This document shows positions 1 through 10,219 of a stretch of 64,000 bases of DNA, piece by piece. The stretch covers positions 10,524,829 to 10,588,828 of the forward strand of contig CM068540.1 of the NCBI GenBank assembly GCA_035048495.1. Reading direction: 5' to 3'. The DNA is from Euptelea pleiosperma (taxonomy: Eukaryota; Streptophyta; Magnoliopsida; Ranunculales; Eupteleaceae). Numbering within the stretch: position 1 is the stretch's first letter; each line of letters starts with the position of its first letter. A model generated the notes under the pieces. The model was not told the origin of the DNA. It saw nothing but the letters and a program-made list of their open reading frames with translations, and did not search any database. Both the position numbers and the translations under genes were made by a program.

Positions 1-728
1 AATATCCAAAAAGACAAAAATTGGAGAAAGGAAAGAAGAAAAATCAAGGAAATATTACCCTTGGAAAAAATTACAAAGAATAGTGAGATACCCTCTCAGA
101 ATTTTTGAATACCAGAATATCCTTCTTTTCTGAACCTATCCTAAGCCTTAATATAACCTATATAAGTCCTATTTGATTCTAGATTTGTACCATCATCAAG
201 TGTGGAGAATGGAGAAAAGAGAAATTATAGAGTTTGATCCGACGTTCTTAAGTGATATGACATTCCAATCATGAGATCTTAAATCTTCTTATATCCTCCA
301 TTCAAGAACTATATATGTGAGACGTTTGCCAGTTTTTATATTCATCTCCTCACATATAGTTTGAGAGAAAAGTATAAAACCATTTCTGAGTGATTCACTT
401 CTGAGTGGTATACAAGTGATGATTGAGGTCGAGGCATAGAGTCTCTAAGGAGATCCAAATATCTCTACTACCAGATAAGGATGATGTTGAACACACACAC
501 ACACTGAGTCTGAGTAATCTTTTGTTTGAAGGTCCATTTGTAGAAGTGTTGTATTTTGCTGATTAGTTCTAATTTGTGAATGATTTCTTGCATCCTTGAA
601 ATAATCGGACAAAACGAAATTTTTCGGAGTAATGCAAATAAGTTTTCTAGCATGTTCTGCCAAGCCCTTTTTAGCTCACTTATTTCGCAATAATTGCCAA
701 GGATTGTCAATATGCTAGTTGGGGGTTG
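1..728 (+). mobile_element. Internal 3' end of F1 retroelement copy a
   Basis: This stretch lies directly upstream of an F1 LTR and ends in a G-rich run (GTTGGGGGTTG) placed where a polypurine tract would be. The same sequence, in reverse orientation and diverged, flanks the other LTR that retains internal DNA (60476-60660 and 63576-64000), so it belongs to the element and not to the host. I see no recognisable gag or pol domain, and the reading frames are short. It may be a non-coding internal region of a large non-autonomous element (LARD-like). That is inference, because the 5' part lies outside the window. A short (CA)n run occurs near 491-503. Confidence 0.6.
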
Positions 729-1903
729 TGATATTCGCTCAAAAGTGCTTATTTTAAGCCATTATCCTTATAGCGATGTCGCATTCTCCTACGCAAAACT
801 TGTCTTTTCGTCGACTTTTTCACGTAAGAGTTTCTTCCAATGCGTAGAGCGCAATCTTTAAACAAAAATCGACTATTTGCATGAAATATATGCATTTCGG
901 ATAGTCTAGATATGAAGCCGTTTTGATTAAGTCTCATTACGTACTTTTCTCTCGCAGGAAACCCAATCGGGCGATTTTAGAGACTTGAGGGCACACGATC
1001 AACCATAGAAGCCTAATATCAAAGCTTAAGGAGTCAACAAGCTATGACAAGAAGATACCGGCCAAGTACGGGTCAAGTCAAAGGATCGTAGAGCCAGATA
1101 AAGAACCAAGAGAGAGGAAAAGCTGAAGACCAAGAGACGAGCTAAAGTGATTCAAAGCCGCACCAACTGACATAAAATGACGGCTTACGTAATTGGTAAA
1201 GCCGACGGAAGATTACATTGAAGATCAGGGTTCATGACCCTCCGCCAGCTCTTTTGCCATTATTTTGTATTATTTTCTCTCTCTTCTCTCCTAATTCTCT
1301 CTCCATCCCTCTGATCTCCATCATCTAACCTCAGATCTTCTCTCCTTTAGCTTTATTCCATCTCTCATAGTTCTTCTACCGTTAGATCTTCAATTCGACC
1401 GTTAGATCATTCATCTGACCGTTGGATCTTTCCAGATCCTACGGTCCGCCAATTGTGGACCGAGTCAAACTGCCACCTCATCTCATCCAATTATCATAGT
1501 TTCATCATCTAACAGCCCCCATGGCCAAGTGACCCACAAGCAAATTGGAAGCCCACGGCCTTGTAACCCGTCCTAGAGCCCATGGTGTTTTGGGCTCATT
1601 TACCATTTTTTCTCCTCTAGCGGCCAAACGCACCCTAACCCATGGCCTCGCAAGAGGCCCATATCTATCTGGCCCATTAGCCCGCTTATCCTTGAGCCCA
1701 TGACCATACCCATTGCCACATGGTCACAAGGCCCACGGGCCAATTATCCTTGTAATGACCCAATCAAAGCAAGTGGCCAACATAAACCCATGGGCTCTCA
1801 CAAGTCCACATTCAAGCCAATGGGAGAAGTGGTCAACTTTGACCACTTCTCATCAATCCCCAACTTCATTCCCACGTTTCTCTCTCCCACAACAAACTAC
1901 TCC

Positions 1904-1911
1904 TATAAAAG
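1904..1911 (+). promoter_or_regulatory. TATA box of F1-a LTR
   Basis: TATAAAAG lies about 1.18 kb into the LTR, followed by purine/CT-rich leader sequence. Other F1 copies have TTTAAAAGG or TATAAGAG at the same place, next to the inverted repeat GGGTTCG-TT-CGAACCC. It probably marks the U3/R boundary, so the hairpins downstream would be in the transcript. Confidence 0.5.
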
Positions 1912-2049
1912 AGAGAGAAACCTTGGGTTTCTTTGGTTCCCTCCCCCTTCGTAATAAGCTCTTAAACTCTCCTTCTCATCCCCTCTCCCTTGAAGATTCA
2001 CCTTGCACCGGCCAAGCATTTTCTCACCACCACCTTCTTCCTCACCATT

Positions 2050-2076
2050 AATTCCGGCGAGAAGCTCGCCGGAATT
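2050..2076. repeat. GC-rich hairpin in F1-a LTR
   Basis: This is a perfect 12-bp stem (AATTCCGGCGAG with CTCGCCGGAATT) around a 3-base loop, in the presumed transcribed part of the LTR. Confidence 0.7.
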
Positions 2077-2259
2077 GTTGCACTCACCATTGTGCAACGT
2101 GTTGCTGCCAGCACATCTTCTCCATCAACCTCTCTTCTCCTACTTGCTGGTTGCAAAGCAAGCAATGAGCACCTAAACGGCACCTTCCTCTTCTTCTCTT
2201 TTTCTCTGGCCACCTTCTTGGCCGGACTGGTGCATCTTCTTCGGCGACTGGTAAGGACC

Positions 2260-2316
2260 TCTTCTTCTTCTTCTTCTTCTTCTTCTTCTTCTTCTTCATC
2301 TTCTTCTTCTTCTTAA
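2260..2316. repeat. (CTT)n microsatellite
   Basis: This is an almost perfect CTT run of about 18 units inside the F1-a LTR. The same position in other F1 copies carries GAA/CTT runs of different length. Confidence 0.9.
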
Positions 2317-2543
2317 ACCCCATCCTCCATCAAAACTGACCTGCAACTCATTGTTCCAGGTCTGTTTTTCCACTCCTTGCACCGTCAAAACTTGCTGCAA
2401 CCAGCAGCAAGCAACCATCATTCATCCACTACTGTTTCGATTCCAAGAACCAAATCTGGTTCAGTTAGAGACACCACCCAGAGCTGCCATTAACGACGGC
2501 AAAGCTTCTCCTCCTCTTTCTTCTCTTTCTTCTCCATCTCTGT

Positions 2544-2765
2544 CCGGAGTTGCAGATCTGCAACTCCGGTTGTGAACCACACCATCTCCTCACCGCAGGC
2601 AGCCACCATCTTGCCATTATCGCCGGAGTCGCACTGCTACAACTCCGGCCACCACAAGATCGTCCTCCCCTTGAGCCGAACTAGCAAAGTGTTTCATCAC
2701 ATTCTTCTTCTTCTTCTTCTTTTTCTTCTTCTTTAACCTCACCGGAGTTGCAGGTGCAACTCCGG
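2544..2765. repeat. Cluster of three CCGGAGTTGCAG hairpins (F1-a)
   Basis: 2544-2569 is a perfect 26-bp palindrome of the form CCGGAGTTGCAG...CTGCAACTCCGG. 2742-2765 is a 24-bp near-palindrome. 2623-2648 is a degenerate version. The same dyad recurs in six other F1 LTRs in the window. Confidence 0.85.
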
Positions 2766-4094
2766 CCATCTTCTACGGCGAGATCTCTTGTGATCCTTGC
2801 ACGTCCTCCTCCACGAACTGGGTTAGTCCTCCAACGGTCAGCCAGTCGTTCCCCACTCTAATCTCACTCCATCTGCTCATCACCAAAAACAACAGCCACC
2901 GTTTTCTTGTTCAATCACCACCATCCTGCAAACTCCTTGCTGGGTTCGGTTCCTCAGGCGATCTTACCTCTCCTAGCAGCCACGTGTTGCATAGCAATAC
3001 CGTTGTTGACAGCTCCAGCCGGTGCTCCTTTTCGTTTGCTCGTGATCTCCCCACGATCTTTCACCGTGTGGCATCTTGCTGTTGCAGACCACCTCTTCGT
3101 GACCTTCTACCAACACAATGCTACTCCCCTCTCTCCACGTTGCAGGCTCCACCATCTTCAATGAACTACACGCCTGCAAGTTCTGGTGATGCCTTGTTTC
3201 TTCTCTAAAGAAACCGAACAGCTGCTCCTCCATTTGCTGGCCTGTCTCTCACGGTCTCCTTATCCATCAAGGCACTCCAACTTCCTCTCTAAGCAACAGC
3301 CCAGCAACCTATACCGTTGCCTCCTCCCATAGTGGTGCTCCAAACTCCATCACACACAGGCTCTTTGACCCACAACAACCTCTCAAGGACAGCATCCTCT
3401 CCCCTCTTCATCATCTCCACCAAGGTTGCTGCTAGTGCAAGAGTTACAACCTGCAAACTTTGAAGTCAAACACCAGCCTTGCTCCTCCACTTGCTTGCTA
3501 GTGCAGTCTCCTCATTGTGCATCACGTGCACTACCTACAACCAATCACGTGGCTGGATCTCCTCGCCATGTTCAACCAGCCTATTTGCCGATCCATCATG
3601 GTGATCCTTTGCCATTGGTAAGTTTTTGAAAGGTGATCTTCTATCTTCTCTCACTAATCTTCTTTCTCTCTTCTAATCCACTTTCTCTCTCTAGTCCTCT
3701 CTACTTTCCATCTCTAAAAACCCCTTTCTCTCTCTAAGTATCATTTTCTCTCTCTAAAATGCTTTCTAGAATATTTTCCTTTTAGTTGAGTCAATTTTGT
3801 AAGCACTTTAATTATTTAATTAAATTAAATTGATATTTCTCTTTTTCATATTGTTTGAATTCTCCTTTATTTATGTTAATTAGTTTTTAATATTCTCTCC
3901 AAAAAGATTGTTTTAAAATCGATCACTTCCATCATTCTCACCCTTTCATCATTTTTAGCAAAATTTCCGTTAATTTGTTCTTTATTTGCCCTAACCCCGA
4001 GTGCTGACGATATCCGACATGTACCACTGTGCAAATCTGCATTTTTGCAGATTAAGTGAACCAAATCGGAGAAATTACAAATATTGTTGAACTT

Positions 4095-4130
4095 TAGGGT
4101 TTCCGTAACCAACGACGCGGAAAAACCCTA
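4095..4130. repeat. Terminal stem-loop of F1 LTR
   Basis: AGGGTTTCCG and CGGAAAAACCCT pair around CGTAACCAACGACG-type loop sequence, a few bases from the LTR end. This block is the best conserved part of the family and is repeated at the 3' end of every F1 copy, slightly altered in F1-f. Confidence 0.7.
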
Positions 4131-4136
4131 ATTTCA

Positions 4137-4569
4137 CTAGACTAAAGGGATTTGGCGTCTGCGCTAAAAATCTGAAGAGCATCGGTTTTTTGCAAAATCG
4201 ACTCAAGATTGCATCATAAAATTTACCTGTGCCTATTTTTACTCGGCTGCCCACTACCCCTACTCTCTCTCTCTCTCTCAAGCGTCGACCTCTCTGAGTC
4301 TCACAAACCTTTTTTAACCCAAAACATCAAACTCTAACCCCTCCTCTCGTTGTATCTCTCTCAATCTCTCAGTTCAACAATCTTTCTTTCCTTTCCTCGT
4401 CTGCGGTATTGCTGGCACCCTACGCCGCTATCCACCAACTCATCCAAGCATCACATGTATGTATTTATTTAACAATTTTAATTTATTTCATTTTATTTCT
4501 GTTTTGGTGAGTTAGGGTTAGGGTTAATAATGGGGAGTTTGTTTGGTTTGGGGGTTTCGACCTATACAA
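4137..4569. other. Unassigned stretch
   Basis: It has a CT-rich tract (4258-4282), C/T-rich leader-like sequence and a short TTAGGG-type run (4513-4527). The composition resembles a plant 5' leader followed by an intron, but I find no coding match. Function unknown. Confidence 0.4.
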
Positions 4570-4683
4570 TGAAATAACAACCAGTCCGTTTTCTTTAATC
4601 CAATATACCTAGAAGGTGGGGTTGATTAGGTATTTAAAATTAATTATACCTACACAGTTTTACTGGTCTATAGTAAGGGAACA
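4570..4683 (-). mobile_element. Copia LTR fragment, distal part (split by F2-a)
   Basis: This is the reverse complement of the end of the Copia LTR at 30804-32413, including its TG/CA terminus (TGAAATAAC at the left edge). It continues at 18976-19070 once F2-a is removed. The join reads smoothly across the duplicated GAACA, which confirms that F2-a inserted into this older fragment. Confidence 0.8.
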
Positions 4684-5585
4684 TGTAATACCCTGAAATT
4701 TCGCTCTAGGGTATTATGGTAAATTCATCTAATAAAAAAACTCTGAAACTTTTTCAAACTTTTATTATTGTTTTTATAGTTTAATATCATGCTTGAGCAT
4801 GTGTATTTAATTTGATTTCATTCTGACAACTTTGAAAATCTACTATTTTTGAAACTCGCTCTTTATGGCTAAATTTCTTACTAAAAATAATGAACCATAA
4901 CTTGTAGGAGACTTTTTCTTTTCCCAGCTAACAGTCTAGAACTTTTATAAAAAATTATTTTGTGGGCCCGAGACACCAAAAATATTTCTATTTTATTCTT
5001 ACCAACTTACCTGTGAAATTTGAAACCTTTCTTGAGACATAAAAACCTGAGCGGGAGATTCGAGAGATTTTGACAAAAATAGTATTTTCATAATTTTTAA
5101 ACTTCCTACAGTTTGCTTATTTAAAAAAAATAATATTTAATTAATTTTTATTTATTTAATAGGCGTATAGGACCTGTGAATCACTTTCGGCTCATTCCGA
5201 GGTCATCTTGACACTTTTTCGAGGCTTTGAACTTTTTTTGTGATTTTCGTGTATTTAGACTATGTTAAGTGATTCATGTGTGTGACATGTGTCAATACCT
5301 TGATGTATCAACTTTTAAATTATATAATATAGTTTGATTGAATTGATTAATGATTATTTGTGTTATGATTGTTGGGTGGGCCCGTATGGCCAATCTAGAG
5401 GTCTTTTGAGCTTAATAATATTCTTAAATGAAGCCTAGTTGTCATATATGGGCCTTGGCCCATTTCTAATCCTTTAGTAGTGTAAAATATAAGTTTTTGA
5501 GGGTTGAAAAAGTCAACCCTAGGAGAGTTACGAAAATCACTTAACCCTAATTCTTATGAGACACTATAGGAAAAAAGACTTTTAC

Positions 5586-6152
5586 CGACGGCCGAAGACC
5601 GTCGGTATAGGGCAAAATTACGTCGCTAAATATTATACCAACGGCCAGACAGACCGTCGCTAGTCGTCGCTATAAAATTCGTCGGTAAAAGATATTACCG
5701 ACGGTCATATCAAAAATGACCGTCGCAACAAACATTTCGTGGATTGGAAAAATTAATGTACCGACGGTCAGAACCGTCGGTATATATCATTTCTAGCGAC
5801 GGCTTTGACCGTCGGTATATAAAAAGATCATTTTCCATTGTCAAAAAGATTTACCGAGGGTCAAATTCGTCGCTGTAAGATACATATAGCGACATAGTTT
5901 TACTGGCCGTCGGTATTAAATACCTTTACCGACGGCCAAGGTCGTCGGTATAGACGTGCCTGCCTTTTAGCGACGGTCGAAGACCGTTGCTATATCATTT
6001 ATATAGCGACGGCCATGAGTTTTGCGTCGCTGTAAGTCATATATAGCGACGGCCATATTAATCGACCGTCGCTATATAAATGATATAGCGACGGTCGGAG
6101 TCCTGACCGTCGCTATATATATGATATAGCGACGCTATACGGCCGTCGCTAA
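5586..6152. repeat. Left subterminal repeats of the CACTA element
   Basis: There are many direct and inverted copies of ACCGACGGTC, GACCGTCGGTAT and TAGCGACGGCC, often as head-to-head pairs that could form hairpins. In En/Spm, such subterminal motifs are bound by TNPA. That role here is by analogy. Confidence 0.85.
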
Positions 6153-6479
6153 AAGATTTAATTGCATAATTTTGTTTTAATTTTTTTTAATAATTTGTTG
6201 TACCTGTACCTGTAATGTATATAATACCGCATTTCCCTATTCCATGTCCATTTAATCAAAACAGAGTGTAAAGAAAATAAAAAATTAAATATCTTAAATA
6301 ATTAAATTTCTACAATATTGATTGTTTAAAATGTAACAATGTTATAAAAGTTTAAAAAAGCAATCTGGAAGAGTAGAAGACACGATCAAATCAGCATCTA
6401 GGCCCTGCAAAACAAATAAAAATAAAGTAATTAATATATAAAATGCAATGTAAAAGAAATAAAAAATTAAAATTAAACT

Positions 6480-8285
6480 TAAAAATCTTGAAATGTCTAA
6501 CTGGCTACAGATTCTTAATCGGAAATCTGTGTTTTACCCGATCTCTTCCAGCATATTTGTTTCAATAAAATAGAAGTGTTGTAACAAGATTCGGGAGAGT
6601 CGAACATCGTTTGCCATATTTGGACGTCGTTGTCCTAAATTTGACTTAACTTAATACCTATAAATGCCTAAACCTATAACTGACTACACATTCCTAACCG
6701 GACATCTGTTTTTTAACCCGTCTCTTCCAACATATTTGTTTTAACACAATAGAAGTGTTGTAATAAATTTCGGGAGATTCGGACATCGTTTGCCCAATTT
6801 GGACGTCGGAGTCCTAAATTTGACTTAACTTAAAACCTATAAATGTCTAAACCTATAACTGACTACAAATTTCTAATCGGATATCTGTTTTTTATCCCGT
6901 CTCTTCCAGTATATTTGTTCAACACAATAGAAGTAATATAACAGGTTTCGGGAGATTCGGACCTCGTTTGCCCGATTTAGGCGTCGAGGTTCTAAATTTG
7001 ACTTAACTTAAAACCTATAAATGCCTAAACCTATAACTGACTACACATTCCTAATCGGATATCTATTTTTTAACCCGTCTCTTTCAGCATATTTTTTTTA
7101 ACACAATAGAAGTGTTGTAATAAATTTCGGGAGATTCGGACATCGTTTGCCCAATTTGGACGTCGGAGTCCTAAATTTGACTTAACTTAAAACCTATAAA
7201 TGCCTAAACCTATAACTGACTACAGATTCCTAACCGGATATCTATTTTTTATCCCGTCTCTTCCAGCATATTTGTTTTACACACAATAGAAGTGTTGTAA
7301 TAAATTTCGGGAGATTCGGACATCGTTTGCCCAATTTGGACGTCGGAGTCATAAATTTGACTTAACTTAAAACCTATAAATGTCTAAACCTATAACTGAC
7401 TACAGATTCCTAACCGGACATCTATTTTTTATCCCGTCTCTTCCAGCATATTTGTTCAACACAATAGAAGTAATATAACAGGTTTCGGGAGATTCGGACC
7501 TCGTTTGCCCGATTTAGGCGTCGAGGTTCTAAATTTGACTTAACTTAAAACCTATAAATGCCTAAACCTATAACTGACTACACATTCCTAATCGGATATC
7601 TATTTTTTAACCCGTCTCTTCCAGCATATTTGTTTTAACACAATAGAAGTGTTGTAATAAATTTCGGGAGATTCGAACATCGTTTGCCCAATTTGGACGT
7701 TGGAGTCCTAAATTTGACTTAACTTAAAACCTATAAATGCCTAAACCTATAACTGACTACAGATTCCTAATCGGATATCTATTTTTTAACCCGTTTCTTC
7801 CAGCATATTTGTTTTAACACAATAGAAGTGTTGTAATAAATTTCGGGAGATTCGGACATCGTTTGCCCAATTTGGACGTCGGAGTCATAAATTTGACTTA
7901 ACTTAAAACCTATAAATGTCTAAACCTATAACTGACTACAGATTCCTAACCGGACATCTGTTTTTTATCCCGTTTCTTCTAGCATATTTGTTTCAACACA
8001 ATAGAAGTGTTATAATAGGTTTCAGGAGATTCGGACCTCGTTTGCCCGATTGAGGCGTCGAGGTCCTAAATTTGACTTAACTTAAAACTTATAAATGCCT
8101 AAACCTATAATTGACTACAGATTTTTAACTGGACATCTATTTTTTACTCTGTTTCTTTCAGCATATTTGTTTCAACACAATAGAAGTGTTATAATAGGTT
8201 TCGGGAGATTCGGACCTCGTTTGCCCGATTTAGGCGTCGAGGTCCTAAATTTAACTTAACTTAAAACTTGGAAATGCTTAAACCT
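6480..8285. repeat. About ten tandem copies of a 179-bp unit
   Basis: Each unit contains CCTAAACCTATAACTGACTA, a CCCGTCTCTTCCAGCATATT block, AATAGAAGTGTTGTAATA and CGGGAGATTCGGACATCG. Unit starts (AAATGCCTAAACC) recur near 6662, 6841, 7020, 7200, 7380, 7558, 7737, 7916 and 8094. Neighbouring units differ by a few bases. Two subtypes alternate, one with 'GACGTCGGAGTCC' and one with 'GGCGTCGAGGTTC', suggesting that blocks of more than one unit were duplicated. Confidence 0.9.
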
Positions 8286-8333
8286 ATATGATTGTTGTAT
8301 TTAATGCATAAACCTTAAATACAACAATCATAT
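8286..8333. other. Perfect 19-bp stem-loop next to the TNPA stop codon
   Basis: Two 19-base arms (starting ATATGATTGTTGTATTTAA) flank a 10-base loop. The structure begins two bases after the TNPA-like stop codon on the minus strand, so it would be at the very start of the 3' UTR. It may act in 3'-end formation or RNA stability, or be a trace of a small inverted-repeat insertion. Confidence 0.75.
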
Positions 8334-8334
8334 C

Positions 8335-10087
8335 TCATAAATATAAATGTACCTGATCATCATTCGGGTCGTCGGACTGATGCTGGTCTTGGCTCGGAGG
8401 CGGTATGTCAGCTGATTGCATGGAGCGAAAAAATGCAACCATCTGCTCTTGCACCATCCTACTCACTTGCTCTTGCATCTGCTGCTGCATTTGCTCCTGC
8501 ATCTGGGATTGGGCTTGCCGATGCATCTCTTCCTGTTTTTGCATCCACTCCTGCATCTACTCCTGCATCTGCTGCATTTGCGACTGCATCTGTTGGAACT
8601 CATTTTGAAGAGCCTTATAACTGGAACTGGATGAGCTAGATGATGAGCCAAAGACTGAAGTCGGCGTCGAGCCTAGACCAAAGCCGCGTACCCGTCCATG
8701 TCGCTCTGGGGGCATCACGCTGGTATAAATCTCGTCAGCTGTAAGTGCGGGAGTAGAACTCTCACCACTCTTTGACACTCGACTCTGTGAAAGCTCTCTA
8801 AATTTGGACTGCATTCCAAATAAATTAGTTAGTAGAAGACAATTATATTTTTATTTAAAATAGACATCTTATATACCATGATATCAGCAGATGTAGAATC
8901 AACTGGAGACCTATCTTTTTTAAGATGGGTTCGGAAGAATAAGTCAACTCGACTCGGTGCAGTACCGTCTGTCCTACTCCGAGCCTATTCTTGAAGAAAA
9001 AACATATAAATTATTAAACAATAACAGGTCAAAGTAGCTTCAAAAAACAAGCAGTGATATATTGAAATCATATACGCACCTCCTCATCTCTGTGGCGTGC
9101 AAAACTCTTCGTGCCCCCAGTATGTTTCATGGTCTGCTTACTACGGTTCGCCTTATTTTGGTTTGACAATGTCTGCAACAAATTCATTGTCATGACATAG
9201 AAAATAGTCAATAAAATTTTATTTTTTAAAATACCTGAAACTCATCACTACTCCAATATACGACTAGAGAGGCCCAATCAGCATCTGAGATGCCTATGGG
9301 TTTATTCTGTAATCGAAGCTCATCCGTGTCCATGGCATCATAATTTTTCTTCAAATCATTCCTCCAATCGCTGTATTTAGTTCCCATTGACTGCATGACC
9401 CACGGTCTGTGGTCATCACTAATATCAACTTGTTTCTGAAACGTTAAGCAACAACACTGTTAAAAATCACATCGTTTACTAAAATTGAAAATGGATAATA
9501 ACTAAGTCAAAATTAGTAAAAGTAGTGTTAAAAAATCATGTCATCTACCTTTACTTTTTGCCACATCCTCTCCTTCGCATCATCAGGAATGTTAGACCAT
9601 CTCTTTAACTGCAACGATGCGTGACCAGAATGCCTAACAACTATCCCCAATACTTGTCCAAATGAACGAGCCCCATCACCTACAGGTTGGCCTACTTCAT
9701 TCCATTCAATTTGTATTTTTTGGCCAAATGGAATGCCAAAATGACCCACTCCTCGTGTGGGCCCTCTCCTCCGGACGCTGGTAGAAGCTGTTTCAAAAAT
9801 TATAACAAAAACACATCAATGAGTATACAAAATTTATAACATCAAACAATAATATCAGCAACTTATATTATACCAGGGCTACTAGGCGTCGACTGTAGGG
9901 CTGGTGATGAGGCTGGCGATGGAGCTGCAACTGGGGATGGGGCTGACGATGGGGATGGGGCTAGCACTGGGGATGGGGCTGGCACTGGGGATGGGGCTGA
10001 CGATGGGCCTGATATTGTCGATGGGGCCGACACTGGCAATGGGGCTCTCGATGTAGTCTTCCTAGACACTTTATTTTGTCGAGGCAT
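8335..10087 (-). pseudogene. TNPA-like (Transposase_24 type) protein gene, one premature stop
   Basis: Six exons can be traced with GT/AG borders: 10087-9874, 9787-9549, 9435-9235, 9172-9080, 8984-8877 and 8808-8335. Together they make 1329 bases, 443 codons, in one frame. The N-terminus is a Pro/Ser/Ala repeat. Exon 2 carries a block with HFGIPFGQKIQIEWNEVGQP. Exon 3 has DWRNDLKKNYD and exon 4 has NRSKQTMKHTGGTKSFARHR, both conserved in this plant En/Spm protein family. Exon 6 ends in a Gln/Met-rich coiled coil. The only break is TAG at 8557-8559, where the repeat predicts Gln (CAG). In En/Spm the analogous protein binds subterminal repeats and assists the transposase. Confidence 0.88.
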
Positions 10088-10219
10088 ATCTAAATTCTTG
10101 CACGAATAATATTAGGCCATATATGCACGAATAATATTGACAGAATAAATCAATGTACAAGAACTCAATTTCATTAATCAAACATATTACAAAAAGAAAA
10201 TTACAACATATATTAAAAA

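Larger units (their letters stand above)
729..4136 (+). mobile_element. F1-a LTR (3' LTR of copy a)
   Basis: It begins TGATATTCGCTCAAAAGTGC and ends ...AACCCTAATTTCA, the ends shared by all eight F1 copies. At 3.4 kb it is the longest copy in the window. A TATA box (1904-1911) precedes a CT-rich leader, a CTT microsatellite and several CCGGAGTTGCAG hairpins. The partner TSD cannot be checked because the element's 5' side is outside the window; the expected one after the LTR would be CTAGA (4137-4141). No coding domain is present, and the short ORFs inside come from low-complexity sequence. Confidence 0.75.

Noticed and set aside
4513..4527. TTAGGG-type run as a possible interstitial telomere
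   Set aside because: There are only about two units, and the usual plant telomere unit is TTTAGGG. It is too short to be meaningful.
8405..8639. Cys-rich, Leu-rich and Ala-rich plus-strand frames
   Set aside because: They are antisense shadows of the Gln/Met repeat in the last TNPA-like exon.
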